Below are positions 1-9,062 of a stretch of DNA of 64,000 nt, one piece after another. The DNA comes from UBA2040 sp041674745. Lineage in GTDB: Bacteria > Bacteroidota > Bacteroidia > Flavobacteriales_D > Crocinitomicaceae. Each line of letters starts with the position of its first letter. Position 1 is the first letter of the stretch. The notes under the pieces were generated by a model, which worked only from the letters and a program-made list of their open reading frames with translations, did not search any database and had not been told where the DNA came from. Made by a program: the position numbers and the translations under genes. Location of the stretch: assembly GCA_041674745.1 (NCBI GenBank), contig JBAYVD010000002.1, forward strand, positions 62,001-126,000, in the 5' to 3' direction.

Positions 1-1
1 T

Positions 2-541
2 AGTTTGTTTTTAATGACGGCTTGTGGAGGCGATAAAAAGGACGATTCCACAAAAGTGAAAATGTCAAAAGAAGAATTGAAATCATCGATTAAAATCATG
101 GAAGATTCTTTGAAACTTTTGCAATCTTCCAAATTGCCCATCGAAAATCTACACCGCATGGAATTGGTGAATCGATTACTGGCTTTTTATCGAAATTATC
201 CAGAAGACAGTTATTCAGCCACTTGTTTGGATGATGTTCACATGATTTATTCGGGAATGGGGGTCCATGATTTGTCTATTACATATGCAGATACCTTGCT
301 ATCGAAATACCCGAAATATGAAAATCGCGCGATGATTTTGGAATCACAAGGTTCCAACTACGACATTTTTACTTCGCCAAGGGATTCATCTAAGGTTCGT
401 TATTATTACGAGCTTTTGTTAAAGGAAAATCCAAATATGGACAAAGAGAAACAGACGGGTATTCGCGAACGTTTGGCCAATAACAACCTTACATTTGACG
501 AATACATCAACAAGAAAATTAAAGACATGGCCTTGAAATAG
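2..541 (+). CDS. Lipoprotein of unknown function, 5'-truncated by the window edge
   Basis: The reading frame is open to the left edge, so the start codon and most of the signal peptide lie outside the window. The first visible residues (SLFLMTACGG) look like the end of a lipoprotein signal peptide, with Cys as the lipidation site, followed by a Lys/Asp-rich linker. The remaining ~165 residues are mainly helical, with spaced Tyr/Leu pairs and a phrase (ITYADTLLSKYPKYENRA) typical of tetratricopeptide-like repeats. It is probably a membrane-anchored TPR-like protein. I do not recognise a named family. A DUF1573 gene follows ~130 bp downstream on the same strand. Confidence 0.6.
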   Translation, partial: SLFLMTACGGDKKDDSTKVKMSKEELKSSIKIMEDSLKLLQSSKLPIENLHRMELVNRLLAFYRNYPEDSYSATCLDDVHMIYSGMGVHDLSITYADTLLSKYPKYENRAMILESQGSNYDIFTSPRDSSKVRYYYELLLKENPNMDKEKQTGIRERLANNNLTFDEYINKKIKDMALK

Positions 542-674
542 TCTTGGTTTTTGTCTTGAATTCAATGTTTTGCAAAAAAACCGTGTTGTTAATACTTTGT
601 TAAAGGCGAATCATCCGATTAAAATGCGCTTATCTTTGGAAACAGGATTATTAATAACTATAAAAAATTATAAA

Positions 675-1112
675 ATGAAAAAATTGTTCTTATCCATGGT
701 TGTTACAGCCATCACATTCATGTCTTTCACTGCTTTCGCTCAACCGGAAAGTGGAGCTAAAATCGATTTCAAAAAAGAAACACACGATTATGGCAATGTA
801 AAATACGGTGGTGACGGATCTTGTACATTCGAATTTACCAACACAGGAAACGCTCCTTTGATCATTTCAAACGCGAAAGGTTCATGTGGTTGCACAGTTC
901 CAGCTTGGCCGAAAGAGCCAATAGCTCCAGGTGCTAAAGGGGTAATTACGGTGAAATACGATACAAAACGTGCGGGTGCGATTAACAAAAGTGTAACAAT
1001 CACGTCAAATGCAATCAACGAACCAACGAAAGTTGTTCGAATCAAAGGTACAGTTTTGCCAGCTCCTGAAACAGGATCTCCAGTGAATACTTCTGGTGCG
1101 CCAGCAAACTAA
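675..1112 (+). CDS. DUF1573 secreted protein
   Basis: A 145-residue exported protein. The start at 675 is chosen because it gives a clean Sec signal peptide (MKKLFLSMVVTAITFMSFTAFAQ), whereas the longer in-frame version would bury this peptide. The mature part is a single DUF1573 domain: an Ig-like fold beginning IDFKKETHDYGNV, with the family hallmark GSCGCTVPAWP followed by PIAPG and a final V..I.G strand. DUF1573 proteins are abundant in Bacteroidota envelopes. Their biochemical role is unknown; the conserved Cys-Gly-Cys pair may form a disulfide or bind metal. A terminator follows, so the gene ends its transcript. Confidence 0.85.
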   Translation: MKKLFLSMVVTAITFMSFTAFAQPESGAKIDFKKETHDYGNVKYGGDGSCTFEFTNTGNAPLIISNAKGSCGCTVPAWPKEPIAPGAKGVITVKYDTKRAGAINKSVTITSNAINEPTKVVRIKGTVLPAPETGSPVNTSGAPAN

Positions 1113-1145
1113 AAAAGGCTATTTCGCGATCATATAATAGCATTG

Positions 1146-1182
1146 ATCCCGTCCTGAATTCATTTTCTTGGCGGGATTTTTC
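1146..1182 (+). terminator. Rho-independent terminator after the DUF1573 gene
   Basis: ATCCCG-TCC at 1146-1154 pairs with GG-CGGGAT at 1170-1177 and is followed by a T-rich tail. It lies 34 bp after the stop codon. Confidence 0.7.
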
Positions 1183-1246
1183 TTGTTCCATATTTTTTTC
1201 ATGAGATTGCTTTGCAAGTGTTTAGGCAGTTTTAGGATTTTTAAAC

Positions 1247-1254
1247 TACCTTTG
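1247..1254 (+). promoter_or_regulatory. Bacteroidota -7 promoter element for the 415-residue secreted protein
   Basis: TACCTTTG matches the TAnnTTTG consensus. A degenerate -33 region (TTTAGG) lies about 20 nt upstream. The expected transcript would start near 1261, 17 nt before the ATG at 1278. Confidence 0.5.
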
Positions 1255-1277
1255 CCGATTATTAATCAAAATTTAAC

Positions 1278-2525
1278 ATGAAAAAGAGTTTATTATTAAT
1301 GCTTTTGACATTTTCAACTGCATGTTTTTCCCAGTCTATTGAGCAAGAACCCGTAACATTTGAATCTGAGCGTTTGCCATTGCATCCTATCGCAGGTTTG
1401 GAAGGTTACTCTTTTTCAGTAGAAACACCTTACAAAGCCAATAATGATGCATTAATAGAGGAGGCGAAAGCTAAATTTGATACGGAAGTTGCGAATTACC
1501 CGAACAAAGTAGCGGAATCGGAAGTTTTGCATGAAAAAGCGCTTGCTCAATACGAAGAAGATGTCGTGAAAGCGAGGGAAAATTATAAAATTCAAGCAGA
1601 CGAATATGATAAATTGTCAGCCGTTGAGAAAATTGCATTAAAAGCAAAAGCTCCTGTCTTGAATTTGCCAAGTAAACCAAATTATTACAAACCACAGATG
1701 CCGGTTTACACCGCACCGAACACCTCTAATATTATCACATTTGATCCTTTAGTTTTGGCGGGTTCTTATTTGAAATTAGCTGGTTACAACAAGGCTACTT
1801 CAGGTAATATTATGGTTGGAAAAGTAATTTTGAATGAATTTCAATCGGAAGCACCTGAGCGTAAGTTTACGGAGAAAAAAGTGTACAACACGACTTCAAA
1901 AACGTACGAAATGCAAAAAACATACTATTACATCACCAAATACAATCGACCAACTTACTTGATTTTGCAAGTAGGAAATGAAATCTTATTTGAAGGTATG
2001 TTGGAATCATCTTTGGTTCAAGACAGTATCAAAGGTGCTACAGCGCCAAACATGCTAACTGTTGAGCGTGAATCGGTTCGTCAATCCATCGCATTAGCAA
2101 ACGAATACATCAATTCAAATTATGGATATTCTCAAGTTTCGCACACATTTGATGTTGAGTATGTTAAAAACAAAAAAGCGGATTACGATGATTTGGAGTC
2201 AGCGAAAGATTTAGCCTTGGCCTCTTACAAGTATTTTGAAGGAGGTAAAAACAAAGAAAGTTTGTTGAAAGCAATCAAAGTGTGGGAACAAACACTTCAA
2301 GAATCAGATGTTGAGTCTAACAAAGTGAGAATCGACAAAAAAGTAACGATTTCTATTTTGTTGAACTTGATCAACGCTTGTATGGTGACTGAAAATCCAA
2401 TTGATGCTGAAAAATACTATTTAGCTTTGAAAAAAATCAATGTTCCTTACCGAGTAGAATTGACGTTGAAAAGTCTTGAATCAGATATTAGAGAATTGAA
2501 AAGTAGAGTTGACGCTAAAATCTAA
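1278..2525 (+). CDS. Secreted protein of unknown function (415 aa)
   Basis: The N-terminus MKKSLLLMLLTFSTACFSQS is a Sec signal peptide cleaved after FSQ or, less likely, a lipoprotein signal (TAC). Residues ~55-125 form a charged helical, probably coiled-coil segment (DTEVANYP...EKALAQYEEDVVKARENYK). A Pro/Tyr-rich linker follows (NLPSKPNYYKPQMPVYTAPN), then an alpha/beta region, and the last ~110 residues look like TPR-type helices. I recognise no catalytic motif. It is flanked by terminators and has its own promoter, so it is probably monocistronic. Likely periplasmic or outer-membrane associated, by inference only. Confidence 0.7.
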   Translation: MKKSLLLMLLTFSTACFSQSIEQEPVTFESERLPLHPIAGLEGYSFSVETPYKANNDALIEEAKAKFDTEVANYPNKVAESEVLHEKALAQYEEDVVKARENYKIQADEYDKLSAVEKIALKAKAPVLNLPSKPNYYKPQMPVYTAPNTSNIITFDPLVLAGSYLKLAGYNKATSGNIMVGKVILNEFQSEAPERKFTEKKVYNTTSKTYEMQKTYYYITKYNRPTYLILQVGNEILFEGMLESSLVQDSIKGATAPNMLTVERESVRQSIALANEYINSNYGYSQVSHTFDVEYVKNKKADYDDLESAKDLALASYKYFEGGKNKESLLKAIKVWEQTLQESDVESNKVRIDKKVTISILLNLINACMVTENPIDAEKYYLALKKINVPYRVELTLKSLESDIRELKSRVDAKI

Positions 2526-2593
2526 TTCCCTTCAAATTAAATCCTGCCTAGTTTCTTTTCTTGTTTAAAAGAAAAAGCAGTTTGAAAAAAAAT

Positions 2594-2640
2594 AAAACCC
2601 TATTCCAATTGAGTTCGCTCAGATTGGAATAGGGTTTTTC
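2594..2640 (+). terminator. Strong rho-independent terminator with a TTCG tetraloop
   Basis: A 16-bp perfect stem (AAAACCCTATTCCAAT at 2594-2609 with its complement at 2623-2638) continues into TGAG-TTCG-CTCA, giving a UUCG-capped hairpin. It is A-rich before and T-rich after, so it could work in both directions. Confidence 0.85.
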
Positions 2641-2711
2641 GTTTTTAAAGTATTGGGATGAAAGACTGTGTTCGCGAATTGAATAATTAAATAACTTTAA
2701 TCAAAAAAAAG

Positions 2712-3413
2712 ATGAAGACTTTTGTCAGTGATTTATCCAATCAATCTTTCCCTATTTCAGAACGTGTATCAGGGAAAAGCGCTAGAGCCGCCCTTTTACT
2801 TTTAATACAAAAAGATCATCCAACTTTCAATGTGGATAATTATTTAGCGACGAGCGAGTTGAATCTCTATCGAGAGAAATACATTGAAAATTACTTAACC
2901 CAACAAATACACGAACTGTCGGATTTGGAAAAAAACGTGATTGCTTCCATGAACGACCATACGATTCTTTCTGATTCTACCGATACAGAAACCAATTTCA
3001 CGCTTGGTCAACGTATTGCCGATAAAGTAGCTGCTTTTGGTGGAAGCTGGACGTTCATTATCACATTTGGCGTTTTTATCTTGATTTGGATTACGTTGAA
3101 TGTCTTTTTTTTGATAAACAAAGGCTTCGATCCATATCCTTTTATCTTGTTGAATCTAATATTGTCTTGTCTTGCTGCGATGCAAGCGCCCGTGATCATG
3201 ATGAGTCAAAATCGACAAGAAGAAAAAGACCGAGAGCGAGGAAAGCTAGACTACATGATTAATTTAAAATCGGAAGTAGAAATTCGTATGTTACACGAAA
3301 AAATTGACCATTTAATCATTCATCAACAGCAAGAATTGATGGAAATTCAAAAAGTTCAAATCGAAATGATGAGTGATATTCTCAATCGGATCGAAGGCTA
3401 TAAAAACAATTAG
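2712..3413 (+). CDS. DUF1003 inner-membrane protein
   Basis: A 233-residue protein with a ~115-residue soluble N-terminal part and two membrane helices (residues ~117-138, FIITFGVFILIWITLNVFF, and ~145-163). A long amphipathic C-terminal coiled coil follows. Family marks of DUF1003 are GQRIADKVAAFGGSWTFI before the first helix, QAPVIMMSQNRQ after the second, and NLKSEVEI. The function is unknown; members are small helical membrane proteins, some annotated as cyclic-nucleotide-binding-like without proof. It stands alone between a terminator and dnaE. Confidence 0.85.
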   Translation: MKTFVSDLSNQSFPISERVSGKSARAALLLLIQKDHPTFNVDNYLATSELNLYREKYIENYLTQQIHELSDLEKNVIASMNDHTILSDSTDTETNFTLGQRIADKVAAFGGSWTFIITFGVFILIWITLNVFFLINKGFDPYPFILLNLILSCLAAMQAPVIMMSQNRQEEKDRERGKLDYMINLKSEVEIRMLHEKIDHLIIHQQQELMEIQKVQIEMMSDILNRIEGYKNN

Positions 3414-3520
3414 GGCTCATTTTGTATAAATTTATTTGTTGAAAACTCGCTTTTTCTTGAATAAAATAAACGGTAATTTTTTAACCATTATCGTATCTTT
3501 AAAGTCCCAAAAAAATCATC

Positions 3521-6500
3521 ATGTATATCATTTTTGACACAGAAACAACCGGTTTGCCTCGCGATTGGAATGCGCCTATTTCTGATGTCGACAATTGGCC
3601 TCGTGCCGTGCAAATTGCTTGGCAAGTGCACGATGAATTGGGCCATTTGGTGGAACACAAAGATTTTTTAATTCGTCCAGAAGGGTACGATATTCCTTAC
3701 GATGCCGAACGAATTCATGGGATTTCGACTGCCTTGGCTGAAAAGGAGGGAATTACTTTGGATGAAGTGCTCGTTGAATTTGAAAAAGCACTGGGTCAAG
3801 CAAAATTTGTGGTCGGACAAAACCTAAAATTTGATTTGAACATCATGGGGGCCGAGATGATTCGCAAAGGATTTAGTTCTCGGATGGCAGACATGCCTGT
3901 TTTGGACACTTGTACCGAAGTAACAGCGGAAATGTGTCAAATTCCAGGTGGACGAGGTGGGAAATGGAAATTGCCGACCTTAACTGAATTGCATAAATTT
4001 CTGTTTGAAATTCCATTCAATGAAGCACACAATGCAACTGCCGATGTAGAAGCGACGACTCGTTGTTTCTTTGAGTTGATTCGTCGGGAAGTTTTTACCA
4101 CGGCAGAATTACAGGTAGAAGCGCCTTATTTCAATGACTTTAAGGTTGCTCATCCTGATGTGATCAATCCGTATGGATTAAAACATGTCAATTTAAAACA
4201 AGCCAGTGAAGCGTTAAAAGTTGTCAATGAGGATGTGGCCATTTCGTCCACAGATAAAAATGAAGCGCGAAAATTATTAGCCGATGCACCTTTTGTGCAT
4301 TTGCACAATCATACCCAGTTTTCAATTCTCCAGTCCACAACGGATGTGAAAGGATTGGTGAGCAAAGCCGCAGAATTGAAAATGCACGCTGTTTCGCTAA
4401 CAGATACCGGAAACATGATGGCAGCTTTTCATTTTGAAAAAGCGATTGGCTACCACAACAAAGGTATCAAGGCCGAGAAAGTGGCGGCGGAAGAAGCGGG
4501 TATACCGTTTGACAAAGAAGAAATTCTCCCTATAATTGGTTGTGAATTCAATGTTTGTGGCGATCATTTGGACAAGAAAAGCAAAGACAACGGTTCAGCA
4601 ATTGTGCTGTTGGCGAAAAATAAAAAAGGGTATCAAAATTTAATAAAATTATCTTCGCTGGCCTTTACACAAGGATTTTATTACGTGCCGCGCATTGACA
4701 AAAAACTGATTGAACAATACAAAGAAGACTTGATTTGCTTGACGGGAAATCTGTATGGAGAAGTTCCCAATATGATTTTGAATCTTGGTGAAAATCAGGC
4801 AGAAGAAGCTTTGTTGTGGTGGAAATCTCAGTTTCAAGACGACTTGTACCTTGAAATCATGCGCCATGGACAAGAGGATGAAGAACGCGTTAATGAAGTA
4901 TTGATTCGATTTGCAAAGAAACACGAAGTGAAATTGGTGGCGACCAACAATACGTATTATTTGAACAAAACAGATGCCGAGTCTCATGATATTTTATTGT
5001 GCTTAAAAGACAATGAATTGCAGACGACGCCCATCGGTCGAGGTCGAGGATTCCGTTATGGTTTGCCCAATCAAGAATACTATTTTAAATCGGCCGATGA
5101 AATGAAGGAATTGTTTTTGGATTTACCAGAAGCGATTCTATCCGTGGCGGAAATATTGGATAAAATAGAACCATATCAACTGGCCCGCGATGTGCTTTTG
5201 CCTGCATTTGATATTCCTGCAGAGTTCACGGATCCACAAGATGAAACAGATGGCGGAAAACGCGGGGAAAATAATTACTTACGGCATTTAACCTACAAAG
5301 GAGCTGAAGAGCGATATCCTGAAATTACGGATGAAATTCGAGAAAGAATTGATTTTGAATTGGCAACCGTTGAAAAAACAGGTTATCCAGGCTATTTCTT
5401 GATTGTACAAGATTTTTGTCACGCGGCAAGAGACATGGGCGTTTGGGTGGGACCAGGGCGTGGTTCTGCTGCAGGTTCAGTTGTGGCTTATTGCAATGGA
5501 ATCACGAACATTGACCCCATTAAGTATGATTTGCTATTTGAGCGTTTCTTGAATCCAGATCGTATTTCCATGCCGGATATCGACATCGATTTTGATGACG
5601 AAGGCAGGGGAGATGTGATCCAATATGTCATTGATAAATACGGAAGCAATCAAGTGGCTCAAATCATTACGTACGGTACCATGGCGGCAAAATCATCGCT
5701 TCGGGATACTTCACGTGTATTGGATTTGCCTTTGTCAGAAGCCTCTCAACTCGCAAACCGAGTAACATCTCTCTCGTTGAAAAAAATGTTTTCTTTTTCG
5801 GATGCGCAGTTGGCAGATGCCCTGAAAAACCAAGAAGATTTTACCAAAGCGAAAGAATTGAGAGATATTTCTCAATCCAATATACCCGCTGCTCGTGTAG
5901 TTCAAAAAGCGGCTGATGTGGAAGGTTGTGTCCGAAATACGGGAATCCATGCGTGTGGAGTCATCATTACACCTGGTGATATCACGGATTATGTTCCAGT
6001 AGCTTTGGCCAAAGATTCAGATATGTATTGCACGCAATACGACAACTCTGTAGCGGAAGAAGCGGGACTATTAAAAATGGATTTCTTGGGTTTAAGTACT
6101 TTAACTTTGCTTAAACATGCAGTTCGCAATATAAAAGAGATCCGAGGGATAGAAATTGATATTGAAAAAATACCTCTTGACGATGTAAAGACATATGAGC
6201 TTTTTCAGCGCGGAGATACGGTTGGGATATTCCAATACGAATCACCCGGCATGCAAAAACACATGCGCGATTTGAAACCAACGGTTTTTGGGGATTTGAT
6301 TGCCATGAATGCCTTGTACCGTCCAGGTCCAATGGAGTACATTCCATCGTTTATTAAACGAAAACATGGTGAAGAGGTAATCAAATACGATTTGGACGAT
6401 TGTGAAGAGTATTTGAAAGAAACCTACGGGATTACAGTTTACCAAGAGCAAGTAATGCTGTTGTCGCAAAAATTGGCTGGTTTCACCAAAGGTGAAGCCG

Positions 6501-7879
6501 ACACCCTGCGAAAAGCCATGGGGAAAAAACAAATTGATGTCTTGAATAAAATGAAACCGCTTTTCATTAAGAATGGTGGTGAAAAAGGGCACAATGCGGA
6601 TGCCTTGGAAAAAATCTGGAAAGACTGGGAAGCTTTTGCTGCCTATGCCTTCAACAAATCACACTCCACTTGTTATGCTTGGATTGCTTATCAAACAGCT
6701 TATTTAAAAGCGAACTATCCAGCTGAATACATGGCGTCTGTTCTTTCAAATAACATGAACGACATCAAAAAAGTATCGTTTTTCATGGAAGAATGTCGAC
6801 GGATGGAATTGCCAGTTTTGGGTCCGGATGTCAATGAATCGAATTACCATTTCACGGTCAATAAGGAAGGAGCCCTTCGTTTTGGTTTGGGCGCCATCAA
6901 AGGATTGGGAAATGGCCCAGTCGAAGCGATTATCAACGATCGAGCAGAAAACGGATCCTATCCAGGTATTTTTGATTTTACACGCAGAGTCAATTTACGC
7001 TTGGTGAACAAAAAAGCCATGGAAAGTTTGGCGTATGCTGGCGGATTTGACTCCTTCAAAGGGATTCATCGGGCTCAGTATTTTTACCAAGATTCAAATG
7101 GTAGAACGTTTTTAGAGAACGCCGTTCGATTTGGAAACAATTACCAAGAAAACGAAAACTCTTCTCAGGTTTCCATGTTTGGCGAAGCAACTGGAACGAA
7201 AATTCCGGAACCGGAAGTGCCAAAAGCGGATGAATGGAATAGTACCTACAAGTTGAATCGAGAAAAAGAGGTTGTAGGAATTTTCATTTCGGGTCATCCT
7301 TTGGACGATTTTAGAATGGAAATAGAAGCCTTTTGTAAAGGAAAGGTAGCTCAACTAAAGGATTTAGAGGCCAATCGAGGACTTGAAATTACAATCGCTT
7401 GTGTGGTGACGATGGCAGAAAATCGCGTAACTAAAAATGGTGATCCTTTTGGGAAATTGTTCATTGAAGATTATTCGGATTCATTCGAATTGTTCTTTTG
7501 GCGAGAGAGTTATTTGAAATACAAACATTTCATGTCGGAAGGAGCTTTTTTAGCCATTTCGGGTAGAATTGAAATTCCGCAAAGAAGGAACAACTTGGAA
7601 TTTGTGGTGCACAACATCGAAATGCTGCATGAAATCAAAGAGAAGAAAGCCAAAGCGATTCATTTGAAAGTCAACGCAAAAGACATGGACCAGATTCTAA
7701 TTTCGGATTTAATGAAGGTGTGTTTGGAAAATGAAGGTAGTATTCCGTTGAATTTTTCTCTGTACGATGAATCTACCAACGTGACCATCAAGATGCCTTC
7801 AAAAAATGTAAAAGTGGATCCAAGTAAAGCTTTTTTCAAAAAATTAAAGCAATTTAATCTGGAATTCGAATTGATTTAA
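3521..7879 (+). CDS. dnaE: DNA polymerase III alpha subunit with N-terminal proofreading exonuclease
   Basis: This 1452-residue replicative polymerase carries its own 3'-5' exonuclease. Residues 1-185 are a DEDDh exonuclease (FDTETTGLP with D6 and E8; GQNLKFDLN; HNATADVEAT). A PHP domain starts near residue 257 (FVHLHNHTQFSILQST). The polymerase core carries GPGRGSAAGS and the catalytic aspartates PDIDIDFDD near residue 686, plus ALYRPGPMEYIP. A helix-hairpin-helix part and an OB-fold (ITIACVVTMAENR, ~1290) end the protein. Flavobacterial DnaE proteins are known to have this extra N-terminal domain; E. coli DnaE is ~1160 residues and uses separate DnaQ. The stop codon overlaps the convergent neighbour's stop. 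Confidence 0.97.
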   Translation: MYIIFDTETTGLPRDWNAPISDVDNWPRAVQIAWQVHDELGHLVEHKDFLIRPEGYDIPYDAERIHGISTALAEKEGITLDEVLVEFEKALGQAKFVVGQNLKFDLNIMGAEMIRKGFSSRMADMPVLDTCTEVTAEMCQIPGGRGGKWKLPTLTELHKFLFEIPFNEAHNATADVEATTRCFFELIRREVFTTAELQVEAPYFNDFKVAHPDVINPYGLKHVNLKQASEALKVVNEDVAISSTDKNEARKLLADAPFVHLHNHTQFSILQSTTDVKGLVSKAAELKMHAVSLTDTGNMMAAFHFEKAIGYHNKGIKAEKVAAEEAGIPFDKEEILPIIGCEFNVCGDHLDKKSKDNGSAIVLLAKNKKGYQNLIKLSSLAFTQGFYYVPRIDKKLIEQYKEDLICLTGNLYGEVPNMILNLGENQAEEALLWWKSQFQDDLYLEIMRHGQEDEERVNEVLIRFAKKHEVKLVATNNTYYLNKTDAESHDILLCLKDNELQTTPIGRGRGFRYGLPNQEYYFKSADEMKELFLDLPEAILSVAEILDKIEPYQLARDVLLPAFDIPAEFTDPQDETDGGKRGENNYLRHLTYKGAEERYPEITDEIRERIDFELATVEKTGYPGYFLIVQDFCHAARDMGVWVGPGRGSAAGSVVAYCNGITNIDPIKYDLLFERFLNPDRISMPDIDIDFDDEGRGDVIQYVIDKYGSNQVAQIITYGTMAAKSSLRDTSRVLDLPLSEASQLANRVTSLSLKKMFSFSDAQLADALKNQEDFTKAKELRDISQSNIPAARVVQKAADVEGCVRNTGIHACGVIITPGDITDYVPVALAKDSDMYCTQYDNSVAEEAGLLKMDFLGLSTLTLLKHAVRNIKEIRGIEIDIEKIPLDDVKTYELFQRGDTVGIFQYESPGMQKHMRDLKPTVFGDLIAMNALYRPGPMEYIPSFIKRKHGEEVIKYDLDDCEEYLKETYGITVYQEQVMLLSQKLAGFTKGEADTLRKAMGKKQIDVLNKMKPLFIKNGGEKGHNADALEKIWKDWEAFAAYAFNKSHSTCYAWIAYQTAYLKANYPAEYMASVLSNNMNDIKKVSFFMEECRRMELPVLGPDVNESNYHFTVNKEGALRFGLGAIKGLGNGPVEAIINDRAENGSYPGIFDFTRRVNLRLVNKKAMESLAYAGGFDSFKGIHRAQYFYQDSNGRTFLENAVRFGNNYQENENSSQVSMFGEATGTKIPEPEVPKADEWNSTYKLNREKEVVGIFISGHPLDDFRMEIEAFCKGKVAQLKDLEANRGLEITIACVVTMAENRVTKNGDPFGKLFIEDYSDSFELFFWRESYLKYKHFMSEGAFLAISGRIEIPQRRNNLEFVVHNIEMLHEIKEKKAKAIHLKVNAKDMDQILISDLMKVCLENEGSIPLNFSLYDESTNVTIKMPSKNVKVDPSKAFFKKLKQFNLEFELI

Positions 7880-8745
7880 GATTCTAAAATATCGCGTAAT
7901 TCTTTCAATTCATTCACCTTTTCCGCGTTGCCAACTTCCTGAAATGCAGCCACTAAATTGGTCAACATGCGCTTGATAATTTGGGTATTGGAACAAGGTT
8001 CAAAATACTCTCTTACTTGGCCTAAATTCAACGATGTCAAAAAGTCTTTGATTTCATTCTCATCAAAAATACTTCCACGTGAAAAAGGATTGATGTAAAA
8101 CAACACTCCATAGCCATTGTTTTCCCCCATGGCATGTTTTACTTTGTATTCATCCATGTAAGCTAAAATGAAATGATTGGGCAGATTAACACCATAAACT
8201 GGCATGTCATTTCGTTGCGCAATAATGCTGTACAACAAACAAAGACTCAATGGATTTCCTTTTCTAGATTCAAGTACCGTATTGATAAAGGAATTTAAGG
8301 GGGAAAGATAATTTTTTGAATTTCCTTTGAATCGGTGTGTACCGAAGAAGATTTTGTTGAAAATGCGCACTTTTTCTAAAGCTGTATTTTTGGTGCTAAT
8401 TTCCAGCCAAACATCTTGCGTTATTTTAGCAATATCGGCCCGGATGGCATCTTCATCAAGTCCAGGGTATTGGTACCGAGCAACGACAAGTGCACCAGCT
8501 AATAAATCTTTTTCATCTGAGTCTTTCCAAGCTCGAATTTGGTTGCAAGCCTCGGAGAATTGAATTTCGTGTATAATGTTCTCAATTCTGTTTTGAAACA
8601 AAAGTCCCCAATCTTCTTCTTCCCAAGAAATTTCTAAAAAGGGAATTGCATCTTTGCCGTAATTCAACAATTTATCTCGGACATGAGAAAAGACAATTTC
8701 ATCAGGGTCTTCTATCAACCGGATCAAAGCTTGAAGTTGATTCAT
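7876..8745 (-). CDS. SirB1 / transglutaminase-like family protein
   Basis: A ~289-residue protein of the SirB1 (Transglut_core2) family, helical with a degenerate transglutaminase-like fold. The family core is visible as FFGTHRFKGNSKNY followed by SRKGNPLSLCLLYSIIAQR and GVNLPNHFILAY. The Cys in LSLCLLY and the His in LPNHFIL sit where the transglutaminase Cys/His would. Three ATGs lie close together (8754, 8751, 8745). I chose 8745 because the promoter element at 8759-8766 would start the transcript at about 8752. It converges on dnaE, sharing the palindromic TTAA of the two stop codons. Molecular function unknown. Confidence 0.8.
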   Translation of the reverse strand: MNQLQALIRLIEDPDEIVFSHVRDKLLNYGKDAIPFLEISWEEEDWGLLFQNRIENIIHEIQFSEACNQIRAWKDSDEKDLLAGALVVARYQYPGLDEDAIRADIAKITQDVWLEISTKNTALEKVRIFNKIFFGTHRFKGNSKNYLSPLNSFINTVLESRKGNPLSLCLLYSIIAQRNDMPVYGVNLPNHFILAYMDEYKVKHAMGENNGYGVLFYINPFSRGSIFDENEIKDFLTSLNLGQVREYFEPCSNTQIIKRMLTNLVAAFQEVGNAEKVNELKELRDILES

Positions 8746-8758
8746 TCGCATCATGAAG

Positions 8759-8787
8759 CAAAGGTAGAGAGAAATCTTTCCGACAAA
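8759..8787 (-). promoter_or_regulatory. Promoter of the SirB1-like gene
   Basis: On the minus strand TTTG (8787-8784) is followed 17 nt later by TACCTTTG (8766-8759), a good TAnnTTTG element. The expected start at about 8752 supports use of the ATG at 8745. Confidence 0.55.
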
Positions 8788-8914
8788 AAAAGCTTTCCAT
8801 TTACTTTTAAAAGTTAAAATGTTAATTATCTGAATACTGCAGATTCGAATAAGTCGAGAGAAATGTTCTATAAAAAATAGGCTATTTGTAACATTTTCTT
8901 TTTCTCAACGTTTA

Positions 8915-8991
8915 GTAGGATAGACATTGATTTCAATCTACAGGTTATTAATGCATAAAGAAGAGGTCTCCAGTTGGAGCCTCTTTTTTTT
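8915..8991 (+). ncRNA. Candidate small RNA with two hairpins
   Basis: This stretch carries a strong terminator but no gene for it to terminate. A possible promoter is TTTG at 8884-8887, a 19-nt spacer, and AACGTTTA at 8907-8914 (two mismatches to TAnnTTTG). The deduced ~75-nt RNA would have a first hairpin (TAGA-CA-TTGA-TT-TCAA-TCTA, 8921-8940) and the terminator hairpin at its 3' end. No open frame is visible. The promoter is the weak point. I do not recognise 6S, tmRNA or another known RNA. Confidence 0.35.
8962..8991 (+). terminator. Orphan rho-independent terminator
   Basis: AGAGGTCTCC pairs with GGAGCCTCT around an AGTT loop, followed by eight T. It lies upstream of the next gene's promoter and after the divergent SirB1-like gene, so it belongs to no protein gene. 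Confidence 0.75.
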
Positions 8992-8996
8992 ATGAA

Positions 8997-9028
8997 TTGA
9001 AATACAAATTGTATAATCCGTATTTTTG
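8997..9028 (+). promoter_or_regulatory. Promoter of the 129-residue lipoprotein gene
   Basis: TTG at 8997-8999, a 21-nt spacer, then TATTTTTG at 9021-9028 (exact TAnnTTTG). The transcript would start near 9035, which rules out the in-frame ATG at 8994 and the start at 8997. Confidence 0.6.
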
Positions 9029-9062
9029 GTATGGTAATGGCTTTCATGTAAAGAAAAGTAAA

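Noticed and set aside
8821..8991. 6S RNA
   Set aside because: No long interrupted stem of 6S type is visible, and the deduced RNA is too short.
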